From Desertivibrio insolitus (lineage in GTDB: Bacteria > Actinomycetota > Actinomycetes > Actinomycetales > Microbacteriaceae), in contig NZ_JAFIQW010000003.1 of assembly GCF_017355965.1 (NCBI RefSeq), positions 86,001 through 150,000 on the forward strand: a stretch of DNA of 64,000 nt. The letters run 5' to 3'. Below are positions 24,311 through 33,256 of the stretch, piece after piece. The position numbers and the translations under genes are program-made. The notes beneath the pieces were generated by a model. It did not search any database, was not told where the DNA came from, and worked only from the letters and a program-made list of their open reading frames with translations. Positions within the stretch are counted from its first letter, which is position 1; each line of letters begins with the position of its first letter.

Positions 24311-25902
24311 TGCCGGCTGTCGTCACCGGCACCTGGGCGAAGTTCCTCGCCGCCGTTCGCTCGTTCTCGCTCGCCCAGAAGGTGCTCGCCGTGCTCGGCG
24401 CCGGCCTCCTCGTCGCGGCCGTCGTCGCCCTTTCCGCCTGGCTCACCGCGCCGAAGCTCGTGCCCCTCTTCTCCGGTGTCAGCGGGTCGGATGCCAGCGC
24501 GATCGTCGAGCAGCTGCGCGCGAACGGCGTCGAGTACCAGCTGTCCGACGGCGGGTCGACGATCCTCGTGCCCGAGGCATCCGTCTATGACCAGCGCATG
24601 GAGGCGGCGGCCGCGGGCCTGCCCTCCGACCAGTCCGACGGCTACTCCCTCCTCGACGACATGGGCGTCACGAGCTCGGAGTTCCAGCAGAACGTCACCT
24701 ACCAGCGCGCGATCGAGGGCGAGCTCGCCAAGACCATCGAGGCGATCAAGGGCGTCGACACCGCGTCGGTGAAGCTCGCGATCCCCGAGGAGACGGTGTT
24801 CGCCGAGCAGACGACGCCTCCGACGGCATCCGTCTTCGTCGCGACGAGCGGCTCCGGCCTCTCGTCGGAGCAGGTGCAAGCCGTCACCAATCTCGTCTCG
24901 GCGAGTGTCGACGGACTGGCGCCCGAGAACGTCGCGATCACCGACTCGGCGGGCCGCGTGCTCTCCGCCGTCGGCGTCGGCGCGACCGGCGGCTCCGACC
25001 AGCAGCTCGCCGACTACCAGGCGCAGACCCAGGCCTCCGTTCAGGCGATGCTCGACGAGGTCGTCGGCGCGGGCAACGCGACCGTCGTCGTGTCGGCGAC
25101 CCCGACCATGCAGTCCGGTCAGCGCACGACGGAGTCGTACGAGGTGCCGGCGGATGCCCCGGCGCTGAGTGAATCGACCGACACCGAGAGCTACACCGGC
25201 TCGGGCGCCGGCACCGGCGCGGGCGTGCTCGGCCCTGACAACATCGCCGTGCCCGAGGGCGGCACCGGCGACGGCACCTACACGTCGGAGTCGACCACCC
25301 GGAACAACGCGGTCGACAAGGTCACCGAGGTCATGACGATCCCGGCCGGCGAGATCACCCGCCAGACGGTCTCCGTGGCGATCAACTCCGACGCGGTCGG
25401 CATGGTCGACGTCGCCGGCATCGAGTCGCTCGTCGCCGCCGCGGCGGGCGTCAACATCGGCCGCGGCGACGTCGTCACGGTGCAGGCGATGCCGTTCAGC
25501 ACGGCCGCCGCCGACACCGCCGCCGAGGCCCTCCGCGACGCCGCCGCCCAGGAGGAGGCCGACCGCATCGCCGGGCTCATCCGCACCGCGATCATCGCGA
25601 TCGCCGTCGTGCTCGTCCTCGCGATCGGCGCGCTCATCCTCGTCCGCCGCAGCCGCCGCATCGCCGACCGCGAGCCGCTCGACCTCGGCGAGCTCGCCGT
25701 GATGCGCGAGGCCGTGGAGCAGCAGACCGCCCCGACCGTGCAGCTCCGCGCGGCGGCCGAGCCGAGCCCGCTCGAGATGCTCGACAACCCGCCGAGCCCG
25801 AGCGACCGCGCTCGCTCCGAGATCGCGTCGATGGCCGTCCGCGACCCCGACCGCACGGCCGAGCTCCTCCGCAGTCTCATGGAGGAGCGCAGCAACCGAT
25901 GA
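24310..25902 (+). CDS. fliF: Flagellar MS-ring protein FliF
   Basis: A 530-residue membrane protein forming the MS ring. Two transmembrane helices enclose the periplasm-facing part: one near residues 20-42 (KVLAVLGAGLLVAAVVALSA) and one near 420-442 (TAIIAIAVVLVLAIGALILV). The first ring-building domain has LVPLFSGVSGSDASAIVEQL and IEGELAKTIEAIKGVDTASVKLAIPE (in parts). The cytoplasmic tail DPDRTAELLRSLMEERSN near the end matches the FliG-binding motif. Four-base overlap with fliG. Confidence 0.96.
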   Translation: MPAVVTGTWAKFLAAVRSFSLAQKVLAVLGAGLLVAAVVALSAWLTAPKLVPLFSGVSGSDASAIVEQLRANGVEYQLSDGGSTILVPEASVYDQRMEAAAAGLPSDQSDGYSLLDDMGVTSSEFQQNVTYQRAIEGELAKTIEAIKGVDTASVKLAIPEETVFAEQTTPPTASVFVATSGSGLSSEQVQAVTNLVSASVDGLAPENVAITDSAGRVLSAVGVGATGGSDQQLADYQAQTQASVQAMLDEVVGAGNATVVVSATPTMQSGQRTTESYEVPADAPALSESTDTESYTGSGAGTGAGVLGPDNIAVPEGGTGDGTYTSESTTRNNAVDKVTEVMTIPAGEITRQTVSVAINSDAVGMVDVAGIESLVAAAAGVNIGRGDVVTVQAMPFSTAAADTAAEALRDAAAQEEADRIAGLIRTAIIAIAVVLVLAIGALILVRRSRRIADREPLDLGELAVMREAVEQQTAPTVQLRAAAEPSPLEMLDNPPSPSDRARSEIASMAVRDPDRTAELLRSLMEERSNR

Positions 25903-26915
25903 GCCCCCAGCGCGATCTGACCGGCGTCCAGAAGGCCGCCATCGTCCTCATGCAGCTCGAGCAGGAGCGGGCGGCGGCGGTGCTGCAGCGCCTCGACGAG
26001 CTCGAGGCCGAGGAGATCGCCGCCGAAGTCGTGCGGCTGCGCCGCGTCGACAGCGACCTCGCGGCGACCGCCCTCGAGGAGTTCCAGCGACTCACGGTCG
26101 AGGGCCCGTCGCAGACGCGCGGCGGTCACGAGGTCGCCACGGCGCTGCTCGAGGCGACCTTCGGCACCGAGAAGGCCGCCGGCGTCATGGAAAAGGTTGC
26201 GACGTCGGTCGCCGGCGCCTCCTTCGAGTTCCTCGCCGACGTCGAGCCGCCGAAGCTCGTGCTGCTGCTCGACGGCGAGCTGCCCGCGACCATCGCGCTC
26301 GTGCTCGCCCAGCTGCCGGCTACCACCGGGTCGGTCGTCATCTCCGGGCTGAAGCCGTCCGACCGGGTCGGCGTCGCCCGCGCGATGGCGACCATGGGCA
26401 CCCCCACGCCCGAGGCGGCGTCGATCGTCGCCGACGTGCTCAAGGACCGGCTGCGCGCCACCGTCGCCGCCGCGCCCAACGACGAGCAGATCGGCGGCAT
26501 CGCTCCGCTCGTCGAGATCATCAACCGCTCCGACGTCGCCCTCGAGAAATCGCTGCTCGAGGACATCGAGGCGCTCGACCCCACCCTCGCGGCCGCCATC
26601 CGCGCCCAGCTGCTCTCCTTCGACGACATCCTGTTCCTCGCTCCGCGCGACGTGCAGAAGGTGCTGCGCGGGATCGAGCCCGCGGGCCTCGCCGCCGCGA
26701 TGTCCGGCGCGGACGAGCGCATCGTCGAACTGATCACCGCGAACATCTCCGGACGCAACCGGGAGCTGCTCGCCGAGGAGATCGAGCTGCTCGGCACGCC
26801 GAAGCAGTCCGCCGTCGAGGAGGCCCGCGCCGTCATCGTCCGCTCGATGCGCGAGCTGCACGCCGAAGGCTCGATCGAGGTCGACCGGGACGGAGGCGGC
26901 TCGGATGTCGACTGA
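25899..26915 (+). CDS. fliG: Flagellar motor switch protein FliG
   Basis: A 338-residue C-ring protein that couples stator force to rotation. The N-domain LTGVQKAAIVLMQLEQERAA binds FliF. The middle domain contains the FDDILFLAPRDVQKVLRG region. The C-terminal domain (ELITANISGRNRELLAEEIELLG, then EEARAVIVRSMRELHAEGSI) carries the charged torque helix. Start ATG 25899 lies inside the fliF stop. It overlaps fliH by 11 bases. Confidence 0.95.
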   Translation: MSPQRDLTGVQKAAIVLMQLEQERAAAVLQRLDELEAEEIAAEVVRLRRVDSDLAATALEEFQRLTVEGPSQTRGGHEVATALLEATFGTEKAAGVMEKVATSVAGASFEFLADVEPPKLVLLLDGELPATIALVLAQLPATTGSVVISGLKPSDRVGVARAMATMGTPTPEAASIVADVLKDRLRATVAAAPNDEQIGGIAPLVEIINRSDVALEKSLLEDIEALDPTLAAAIRAQLLSFDDILFLAPRDVQKVLRGIEPAGLAAAMSGADERIVELITANISGRNRELLAEEIELLGTPKQSAVEEARAVIVRSMRELHAEGSIEVDRDGGGSDVD

Positions 26916-27528
26916 CGCCTTCGCCGCTATCGAGTTCCCCGCCGTGAACTCGCGGTCGGCCTCGACGGAGCGCGGCTTCGCCGCGGGCTACGCGGAGGGA
27001 CTCCGCCGGGCCGCCTCCGAACTCGACGCCCGCACGCGCGCGCTCGACGCCGCGCATGCCGCGCGCCACGCGGCCCTGGAGACGCGGATGCAGCAGCAGC
27101 TCGCCGCCCTCGAGGCCGCGACCGCCGCGATCTCCCGCGCCACCGTGCCCGCGCTCGAAGAGGTCGTCGACGCCCTCGCTGACGGAGCCGGTCGCCTCAC
27201 CGAGGCGATCCTCGGGCACCGGCTCACCGAGCCCGAGGCCGCTGCCCGCGCCGCCCTCGACCGGGTGCTGCCCGACCGCGACTTCAGCGTGCGCCTCGAG
27301 ATCGCACTGCATCCCGCTGACCTCGCGCTCATCGACAGGAGCGCCATCGAGGCACTCGGTCACAGCGTCCAGCCCGACCCGGCGCTCGAGCGCGGCGACG
27401 CGGTCGCGCGTTTCCCGGGCGGGTTCCTCGACGCCCGGGTGCGCACCGCACTCGACGCCGCTCTCGCGGCCCTCCGTGAGCAGCCCGCGCCGGCCGCGGC
27501 CCTCGACGAAGAGGAGGTGGCCGCGTGA
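26905..27528 (+). CDS. fliH: Flagellar assembly protein FliH
   Basis: A 207-residue protein of the export ATPase complex, which holds FliI at the C-ring and limits its activity. The N-terminal half is a long alanine-rich helix with GFAAGYAEGLRRAASELDARTRALDAA (in parts). The C-terminal half (VLPDRDFSVRLEIALHPADLALI, then GDAVARFPGGFLDARVRTALDAAL) corresponds to the FliI-binding domain. Identity rests partly on position between fliG and fliI. GTGA overlap with fliI. Confidence 0.88.
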   Translation: MSTDAFAAIEFPAVNSRSASTERGFAAGYAEGLRRAASELDARTRALDAAHAARHAALETRMQQQLAALEAATAAISRATVPALEEVVDALADGAGRLTEAILGHRLTEPEAAARAALDRVLPDRDFSVRLEIALHPADLALIDRSAIEALGHSVQPDPALERGDAVARFPGGFLDARVRTALDAALAALREQPAPAAALDEEEVAA

Positions 27529-28838
27529 GCATCGCCCTCCTCGACCGCCGCCTCGACGCGGCCGTCCGCGCCGCCCGCCCCCGCCGTGTCGGCACCGTCG
27601 CGGCCGTCGTCGGACTCGGCATCGAGGTGACCGGTCTCGACGGCGCCATCGGCGACCTCGTCGCGGTCGGCACCGCCGGTACTCCCGCCGAGGTCGTCGC
27701 GCTCACGCAGGACCGCCTGCGCTGCATGCCCCTCGGCCGGCTCGACGGCCTGCGCGTCGGCGACCCCGCCGTGCTCGGCACCCCGCCGCGGGTGCCGGTC
27801 GGCCCGCGCCTCCTGGGCCGCGTCATCGACGGCCTCGGCCGCCCGATCGACGGACTCGGTCCGCTCGGCGCCGACGAGATCGACTTCGCGGGCGAGCCCC
27901 CGAACGCGCTCGACCGGGCCCGCATCGACACCCCGCTGCACACTGGCGTTCGCGTGCTCGACACCCTCACCCCGATCGGACGTGGTCAGCGAATCGGCCT
28001 CTTCGCCGGCTCGGGCGTCGGCAAGTCGTCCCTGCTCTCGATGGTGGCCCGCGGCACGGAGGCCGAGATCTCCGTCATCGCGCTCATCGGCGAGCGCGGT
28101 CGCGAGGTGCGCGAGTTCATCGAGGACGACCTCGGGCCCGAGGGTCTCGCGCGCTCGATCGTCGTCGTCTCCACCTCCGACGAGCCGGCCGTGGTGCGCC
28201 TGCGGGCGGCGCAGCTCGCCACCCGCATCGCAGAGTCCTTCCGCGACGCGGGCGGTCACGTCGTGCTCATGATGGACTCCCTCACCCGCGTCGCGATGGC
28301 GCAGCGCGAGGTCGGCCTCTCCGTCGGCGAGCCGCCCGCCACCCGCGGGTATCCGCCCTCGACGTTCGCCGTGCTCGCGCGTCTGCTCGAGCGCGCCGGC
28401 ACCGCCCGCACCGGCTCGATCACCGGCATCTACACGGTGCTCGTCGACGGCGACGACCACAACGAGCCGATCGCGGATGCCGCCCGCTCGATCCTCGACG
28501 GGCACGTCGTGCTCGACCGCAAGCTCGCCGTCGCCGGTCACTTCCCGGCCGTCGACGCGCTCGCGTCGGTCTCGCGCCTCGCGAGCAAGGTCACCTCCCG
28601 CGAGCGCCTCGCGCAGGTCACGGCCGTCCGTTCCGCCCTTGCCGCCCGCGACGGGGTGAAGGACCTGCTCGACATCGGCGCCTACCATCCCGGCTCGAAC
28701 CCGCTCGTCGACCGCGCCCTCGCGAACGCCGACGCGATCGACGCCCTCCTCCGTCAGCGGATGGACGAGCCCGCCCCCGCCGCTGCGGCCTGGGCTCAGC
28801 TCGCCGCCCTCGCCGCCCGGTTGGAGGTCGCCGCATGA
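27525..28838 (+). CDS. fliI: Flagellum-specific export ATPase FliI
   Basis: A 437-residue ATPase related to the F1 beta subunit that powers substrate loading in flagellar export. Walker A is GSGVGKS at residues 162-168. Walker B is HVVLMMDSLTRVAMAQRE, and the export-type signature GEPPATRGYPPSTFAVLARLLERAG follows in pieces. The start GTG 27525 overlaps the fliH stop. The stop overlaps fliJ by four bases. Confidence 0.97.
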   Translation: MSIALLDRRLDAAVRAARPRRVGTVAAVVGLGIEVTGLDGAIGDLVAVGTAGTPAEVVALTQDRLRCMPLGRLDGLRVGDPAVLGTPPRVPVGPRLLGRVIDGLGRPIDGLGPLGADEIDFAGEPPNALDRARIDTPLHTGVRVLDTLTPIGRGQRIGLFAGSGVGKSSLLSMVARGTEAEISVIALIGERGREVREFIEDDLGPEGLARSIVVVSTSDEPAVVRLRAAQLATRIAESFRDAGGHVVLMMDSLTRVAMAQREVGLSVGEPPATRGYPPSTFAVLARLLERAGTARTGSITGIYTVLVDGDDHNEPIADAARSILDGHVVLDRKLAVAGHFPAVDALASVSRLASKVTSRERLAQVTAVRSALAARDGVKDLLDIGAYHPGSNPLVDRALANADAIDALLRQRMDEPAPAAAAWAQLAALAARLEVAA

Positions 28839-29263
28839 GCGCCCGACAGTTCCCGCTCGCGGGCCTCCTGCGGCTGCGCCAGATCCGTGAGGACGAGGCC
28901 CGCGCGACGCTCGAGGGTGCGGTGCGCCGTTCCCGCGAGACCTCCGCGAGGCGCCTCAAGGTGCGCGACGGCCTGCGCGAGAGCTTCGTTGACGTCACGG
29001 ATGCCGCGGCGCTCAGCGCCGTCGCCGCCGGCCGAGCCACCGCGGGCAACATGCTCGCCGCACTCGACGAGCTGCAGCAGGCGGAGAGCGCTCGACTGGC
29101 TGAGGCCTCGAACGGCTATACCGCCGCGCGCGCCCGGACCGCCGCGCTCGAGAAGCTCGCGACGCGGCACGCCGAGCACCTCCGCGCCGAGGACGAGCGC
29201 CGTGAACAGCTCGAGCTCGACGAGTTCGCCCTTCGCCGGCCCCGCAGGGAGGATCAGCCGTGA
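28835..29263 (+). CDS. fliJ: Flagellar export protein FliJ
   Basis: A 142-residue, almost wholly helical coiled-coil protein: FPLAGLLRLRQIREDEARATL at the start, then LDELQQAESARLAEASNGY, and a charged end HAEHLRAEDERREQLELDE. The length, heptad character and position after fliI fit FliJ, the central stalk of the export ATPase. ATG 28835 overlaps the fliI stop and the stop overlaps the next start as GTGA. Confidence 0.87.
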   Translation: MSARQFPLAGLLRLRQIREDEARATLEGAVRRSRETSARRLKVRDGLRESFVDVTDAAALSAVAAGRATAGNMLAALDELQQAESARLAEASNGYTAARARTAALEKLATRHAEHLRAEDERREQLELDEFALRRPRREDQP

Positions 29264-29889
29264 GCGTCGCCGACATCGCAGCCCGCATGAACGAGCTCGC
29301 CGCACGCTTCAGCGCCACCCCGAGCACGAGTGGTGCGGCGTCGGCCGCCTCAGCGGCATCCGCCACCGAGTTCGCCTCCGTGCTCTCGGCTGCCGGCGTC
29401 GAGGACACCAACTCGCTGCTCCCAACGACCGGCGAGGCCACGGGCAGCGCCGTGGTCGCCGCCGCGAAGCAGTACCTCGGCGTTCCGTACGTCTTCGGCG
29501 GCACCACCCGCGAGGGCATGGACTGCTCCGGCCTCGTGCAGCGCGTGTTCGCCGACCTCGGCATCGACGTGCCACGCCTCGTCTCGGGGCAGGGCGCGCT
29601 CGGGCAGGAGATCCCCTCGCTCGCCGAGGCGAAGCCCGGCGACCTCGTCGTCGCCGACGACAACAGCCACATCGGCATCTACGTGGGCGACGGCAAGATG
29701 CTGCACGCTCCGCGCGCCGGCAAGGACGTGCAGATCGCCGACCTGTGGTGGAACGAGAACGAGATGACGATCCGCCGCCTCGTCCCCGCGGAGGCCGGCG
29801 CGACCGCACCGGCCGCCGCCTCGCAGGCCGACATCGCCGCCGCGCTCCGCTCGACGATGCTCGGCACCCTGTCGGGAGCGGGCCGATGA
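29260..29889 (+). CDS. NlpC/P60-family peptidase inside the flagellar operon (probable flagellar peptidoglycan hydrolase)
   Basis: A 209-residue protein with a C40 peptidase domain at residues 65-170. The catalytic residues are Cys89 in MDCSGLV, His137 in SHIGIYVG and His149 in MLHAPR. There is no signal peptide; the N-terminal 60 residues are helical and alanine/serine-rich (ADIAARMNELAARFS), like type III export signals. The family cleaves peptidoglycan stem peptides. Placed between fliJ and fliK, it probably opens the thick wall for the rod, taking the place of FlgJ-type enzymes. GTG 29260 overlaps the fliJ stop and ATG of fliK overlaps its stop. Confidence 0.85.
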   Translation: MSVADIAARMNELAARFSATPSTSGAASAASAASATEFASVLSAAGVEDTNSLLPTTGEATGSAVVAAAKQYLGVPYVFGGTTREGMDCSGLVQRVFADLGIDVPRLVSGQGALGQEIPSLAEAKPGDLVVADDNSHIGIYVGDGKMLHAPRAGKDVQIADLWWNENEMTIRRLVPAEAGATAPAAASQADIAAALRSTMLGTLSGAGR

Positions 29890-31124
29890 GGGTCGGGGCG
29901 GACGCCGCCCTGCCCCTCGTGACTCCCGCCGCGGGTTCGGCGACGGCGACATCGTCGCTCGAGGGCACGTTCGACGCGCTGCTCAGCACGCTCACCGACG
30001 CCCTCGCCGCACCGGCGCCTGCCGACGGCGCTCCCGCGCTCGCCGCCGGCGCCGCCGGGGCGGACGAGCTGGGAACGGATGCCTCGGCGCCCGCGCCGCT
30101 CCTGCCCATGCTGCCGCTCGGCATGACGCCGCCCGCTCCGCCGGTGGCAAGCGTTGCGCCCGCTCTGAGCACCGTCACCGACTCCGAGGCGACCCCGACC
30201 GAGGCACCCGACTCACCGGCAGCGGTGGCGCCCGCCTCGAACGAGCTCTCGCTGCCGGATGTCGCGGTGCCGGACGCGCAGGCAGCCTCCACGCCTGCCC
30301 CCTCGGCGGTACCGGCCGTGACGACGTCGGAGCCCGCCCCCTCCGTTGCCGCCGCCGTGCCGGCCACTGCGGCCACCAACCCCGCGCCGGCGGCCGTCGC
30401 ACCGGCCCCCGAAGCGGCGACGACACCGTCCATCGCGGTCTCGGCTCCGTCCCCGGCGGTCGCTCCGCGCGCCGTGGCGAGCACCCGGGTCGCCGACGCT
30501 CCCGTCGAGCCCGCGCAACCGCAGGCGACGACCGCCCCCAGCGCACTGCCCGCGACGCCCGCACCGGCTGCGCCGGCCTCCGCCGCCTCGGTGGCGCCGC
30601 CGGCCCCCGTCGCACCCGCTGCGCCGGCCCCGACCCTCGCGACGCAACTCACCGGGCCAGTCGCCGCGGTCATCACGCAGGGCGACGGCGACCACGTCAT
30701 CACGGTGCGGGTCGCCCCGGACGACCTCGGCCCGGTCACGGTGCGCGCGCATGTCGCGGGCGATCAGCTGCGCGTCGAGCTCTACGCGCCCACGGACGCC
30801 GGGCGCGACGCGCTCCGCTCGGTGCTCGGCGACCTCCGGCGCGACCTGGCGGTAGCGAGCGGCTCCGCGACCCTCGACCTGTCCGCGCACGACGGCCCCG
30901 GCCAGGACGCGGCCCGCCAGGACGCCGCCCGGCAGGACACTGCACGTCAGGACGGCGCAGGCGGCCAGAACGGCCGCGGCGGCGGCGCGCACGACGACCG
31001 GCGCGGGAACGCCGCACCGCCGCCGCGCGACCCGGCGGCCACCTCGACCACGACGGGCGCCGCGCTGCCGGCATCCGTTCCCCCGACCAGCCCGGCGATC
31101 GCCGGCCTCGACCTCTACGCCTAG
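29886..31124 (+). CDS. fliK: Flagellar hook-length control protein FliK
   Basis: A 412-residue protein, very rich in alanine and proline over residues 35-255, with a folded domain near 256-330. That domain has VITVRVAPDDLGPVTVRAHV and LRVELYAPTDAGRDALRSVLGDLRR, which match the FliK C-terminal (Flg_hook) domain that sets off the switch in export specificity. Beyond it is a hydrophilic tail with the short repeat ARQDA-ARQDA-ARQDT-ARQDG. The disordered N-terminal part would be the ruler. ATG 29886 overlaps the preceding stop; the long upstream part of the open frame is not real. Confidence 0.88.
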   Translation: MRVGADAALPLVTPAAGSATATSSLEGTFDALLSTLTDALAAPAPADGAPALAAGAAGADELGTDASAPAPLLPMLPLGMTPPAPPVASVAPALSTVTDSEATPTEAPDSPAAVAPASNELSLPDVAVPDAQAASTPAPSAVPAVTTSEPAPSVAAAVPATAATNPAPAAVAPAPEAATTPSIAVSAPSPAVAPRAVASTRVADAPVEPAQPQATTAPSALPATPAPAAPASAASVAPPAPVAPAAPAPTLATQLTGPVAAVITQGDGDHVITVRVAPDDLGPVTVRAHVAGDQLRVELYAPTDAGRDALRSVLGDLRRDLAVASGSATLDLSAHDGPGQDAARQDAARQDTARQDGAGGQNGRGGGAHDDRRGNAAPPPRDPAATSTTTGAALPASVPPTSPAIAGLDLYA

Positions 31125-31131
31125 GAGCGCC

Positions 31132-31545
31132 ATGACCTCGTCGATCGACGGCCTCGCCGGTTCGTCCCTCTACACGCAGGGCACGAGCAGGACCGCGCCC
31201 AAGCAGACCATGGACAGCGAGGTGTTCCTGCAGCTGCTCGTCACCCAGCTGCGCAGCCAGGACCCGAGCTCGCCCATGGACACCAACCAGATGATCTCCC
31301 AGACGACGCAGCTCGCTCAGATGGAGCAGATCACGAAGCTCACCTCGCTGAACGAGGAGAACTTCTCGCTGCAGATGCGCATCGCCGCCTCCGGGCTCGT
31401 CGGCAAGACCGTCAGCTACCTCGACGCCGACGGCAAGGCCGTGACCGGCACCGCCAGCTCGGTCGACTTCGCCGACTCGGTGCCGATGGTCAAGGTCGGC
31501 GACGCCACCGTCCGCCTCGACGCCGTCAGCGCGATCACCGCCTGA
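31132..31545 (+). CDS. flgD: Flagellar hook assembly scaffold FlgD
   Basis: A 137-residue hook cap. The conserved N-terminal block VFLQLLVTQLRSQDPSSPMDTNQMISQTTQLAQMEQ (in parts) is near residues 33-68, and GLVGKTVSYLD starts the short beta domain. It is shorter than enteric FlgD (about 230), lacking most of the C-terminal domains, as often in Gram-positives. ATG 31132 follows TAGGAG after the fliK stop. Confidence 0.92.
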   Translation: MTSSIDGLAGSSLYTQGTSRTAPKQTMDSEVFLQLLVTQLRSQDPSSPMDTNQMISQTTQLAQMEQITKLTSLNEENFSLQMRIAASGLVGKTVSYLDADGKAVTGTASSVDFADSVPMVKVGDATVRLDAVSAITA

Positions 31546-31591
31546 CCCCAGACCCCCACACCTCTTCCGTCCTCACCGAAAGGCAGCCGCC

Positions 31592-32767
31592 ATGCTCCGC
31601 TCCCTCTACTCCGGCATCTCGGGCCTCCGTGCCCACCAGACGATGCTCGACGTGACCGGCAACAACATCGCCAACGTCAACACGACCGCCTTCAAGTCCT
31701 CCTCCACACAGTTCCAGGACACGCTGTCGCAGGTGGTGCAGGGCGCCGGCGGCGCCCAGGCCGAGGTCGGCGGCACGAACCCCGCACAGATCGGTCTCGG
31801 CGTGCAGGTCGCCGGTATCTCCACGAACTTCACCCAGGGCGCGACGCAGTCGACCGGCCGTGCGACCGACCTGATGATCGCGGGCGACGGCTTCTTCATC
31901 GTCAACGCGGGCGGCGAGACGCTGTACACGCGCGCCGGCTCGTTCGACTTCGATACCGCGGGCCGCCTCGTCACTCCCGACGGCGCGATCGTGCAGGGGT
32001 GGCAGTCGGTGAATGGGCAGCTCAACGAGGGCGGCGTGCTCGGCCCGATCACCCTGCCGACGGATGCCGTGAGCGCGCCGACCCCGACCACCGGCGCGAC
32101 CGTCACGGGCAACCTGCCCTCGGACGCCCCCAACGGCACCGAGCTCGTGCGCGACATCGTCACGTACGACGCCAGCGGCGCGGAGCGCACCCTCTCCGTC
32201 AGCTTCTCGCGCGACGCCAACGGCGTCTGGAGCGCCGCGGCGGAGGACGCGAACGGCACCACGCAGACTACGAACATCACATTCGTGGACGGACGCGTAA
32301 CCGGCGGCGGAGCCCTGACGGTCGACGGCATCGCTGTCGACCTCAGCGGCGTAACCAACTGGAGCGGCCCCGCAAGCGTGAGCATCTCCGACCAGAACGG
32401 CAGCCCCTCCGGCACCCTCACCAGCTGGAGCCTCGGCAAGGACGGCATCCTCACCGGCAGCTTCTCCAACGGCGACAAGGTGCCGCTCGCCCGCATCGCG
32501 CTCGCGAACTTCGTCAACCCCGGCGGCCTGGAGAAGACCGGCAGCTCGGCCTACCGTCCCACCGTCAACTCGGGCGACGCGACGGTCGGCGCTCCCGGCC
32601 AGGGCGGCACCGGCGCGCTCGTCGCGGGTGCGCTCGAGATGTCGAACGTCGACCTCTCCGCCGAGTTCACGAACCTGATCGTCGCGCAGCGCGGCTTCCA
32701 GGCGAACGCCCGCATCATCACGACCTCCGACGAGGTGCTGCAGGAGCTGACGAGCCTCAAGCGCTGA
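31592..32767 (+). CDS. flgE: Flagellar hook protein FlgE
   Basis: A 391-residue hook subunit. The N-terminus MLRSLYSGISGLRAHQTMLD with VTGNNIANVNTTAFKSSST, and the C-terminal EFTNLIVAQRGFQANARIITTSDEVL (in parts) are the hook/rod family ends. RATDLMIAGDGFFIV is also typical. The middle (about residues 220-260) has relaxed codon use, as in other exposed parts. ATG 31592 follows AAAGGCAG. It is the last gene before a strong terminator. Confidence 0.95.
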   Translation: MLRSLYSGISGLRAHQTMLDVTGNNIANVNTTAFKSSSTQFQDTLSQVVQGAGGAQAEVGGTNPAQIGLGVQVAGISTNFTQGATQSTGRATDLMIAGDGFFIVNAGGETLYTRAGSFDFDTAGRLVTPDGAIVQGWQSVNGQLNEGGVLGPITLPTDAVSAPTPTTGATVTGNLPSDAPNGTELVRDIVTYDASGAERTLSVSFSRDANGVWSAAAEDANGTTQTTNITFVDGRVTGGGALTVDGIAVDLSGVTNWSGPASVSISDQNGSPSGTLTSWSLGKDGILTGSFSNGDKVPLARIALANFVNPGGLEKTGSSAYRPTVNSGDATVGAPGQGGTGALVAGALEMSNVDLSAEFTNLIVAQRGFQANARIITTSDEVLQELTSLKR

Positions 32768-32781
32768 CGCCGAAGCATCCG

Positions 32782-32816
32782 GAAGCGCCCGTCGACCACG
32801 TGTCGGCGGGCGCTTC
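32782..32816 (+). terminator. Terminator of the flgB-flgE operon
   Basis: GAAGCGCCCG (32782-32791) pairs perfectly with CGGGCGCTTC (32807-32816); inner CGAC and GTCG extend the stem. GTCGTTCC follows. It lies 15 bases after flgE. Confidence 0.8.
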
Positions 32817-32906
32817 GTCGTTCCGGGTAAGCCGCTCGCATGCCCCATCCGTGACCCCCGAGCGGGGATGCCACGCGGCGTGTCGAAGAAAAATCTGCGG
32901 CCTCAC

Positions 32907-32933
32907 TAACGGATGCCACACGGCGGCCGACAG
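32907..32933 (+). promoter_or_regulatory. FliA (sigma-28) type promoter of flbD-motA-motB
   Basis: CTAAC (TAAC at 32907-32910), a 15-base spacer, GCCGACAG at 32926-32933. One mismatch in the -10 half against GCCGATAG. A ribosome site AAGGAGG (32965-32971) precedes the flbD GTG. The bases CAGGGAAG upstream of it also fit CANGGANG. Confidence 0.8.
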
Positions 32934-32980
32934 TGCAGCAAGTACCAGCGCCATGAATCCAGGGAAGGAGGCGCGGCACG

Positions 32981-33256
32981 GTGATTGTGGTGACCCGTCT
33001 TAACGACAGCCGGTTCGCAGTGAACCCCGATCTGATCGAGCGGATCCACGCCAGTCCCGACACCACTCTGGTGACGGTCGACGGCTCCAGCTACATCATT
33101 GCGGAGTCCATGAGCGACGTGATCGACATGATCGCCGACTACCGCGCCCGGGTGCTCGCCCGCGCCCAGGACATGCGCTCCAGCGGCCAGTACGGCGTCG
33201 TGCGCGAACTCGCCCCCGTGACCGAGCCCGGCGTCGTCCCGATCAGGAGGACGTGA
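32981..33256 (+). CDS. flbD: Flagellar FlbD family protein (SwrD-like)
   Basis: A 91-residue protein that starts MIVVTRLNDSRFAVNPDLIERIHASPDT and continues TLVTVDGSSYIIAESMSDV (in parts), the standard FlbD/SwrD pattern. In Bacillus subtilis the equivalent increases swarming motor power. The C-terminal 25 residues are variable. GTG 32981 lies 9 bases after AAGGAGG. The stop overlaps motA by one base, so it is tied to the stator genes. Confidence 0.9.
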   Translation: MIVVTRLNDSRFAVNPDLIERIHASPDTTLVTVDGSSYIIAESMSDVIDMIADYRARVLARAQDMRSSGQYGVVRELAPVTEPGVVPIRRT

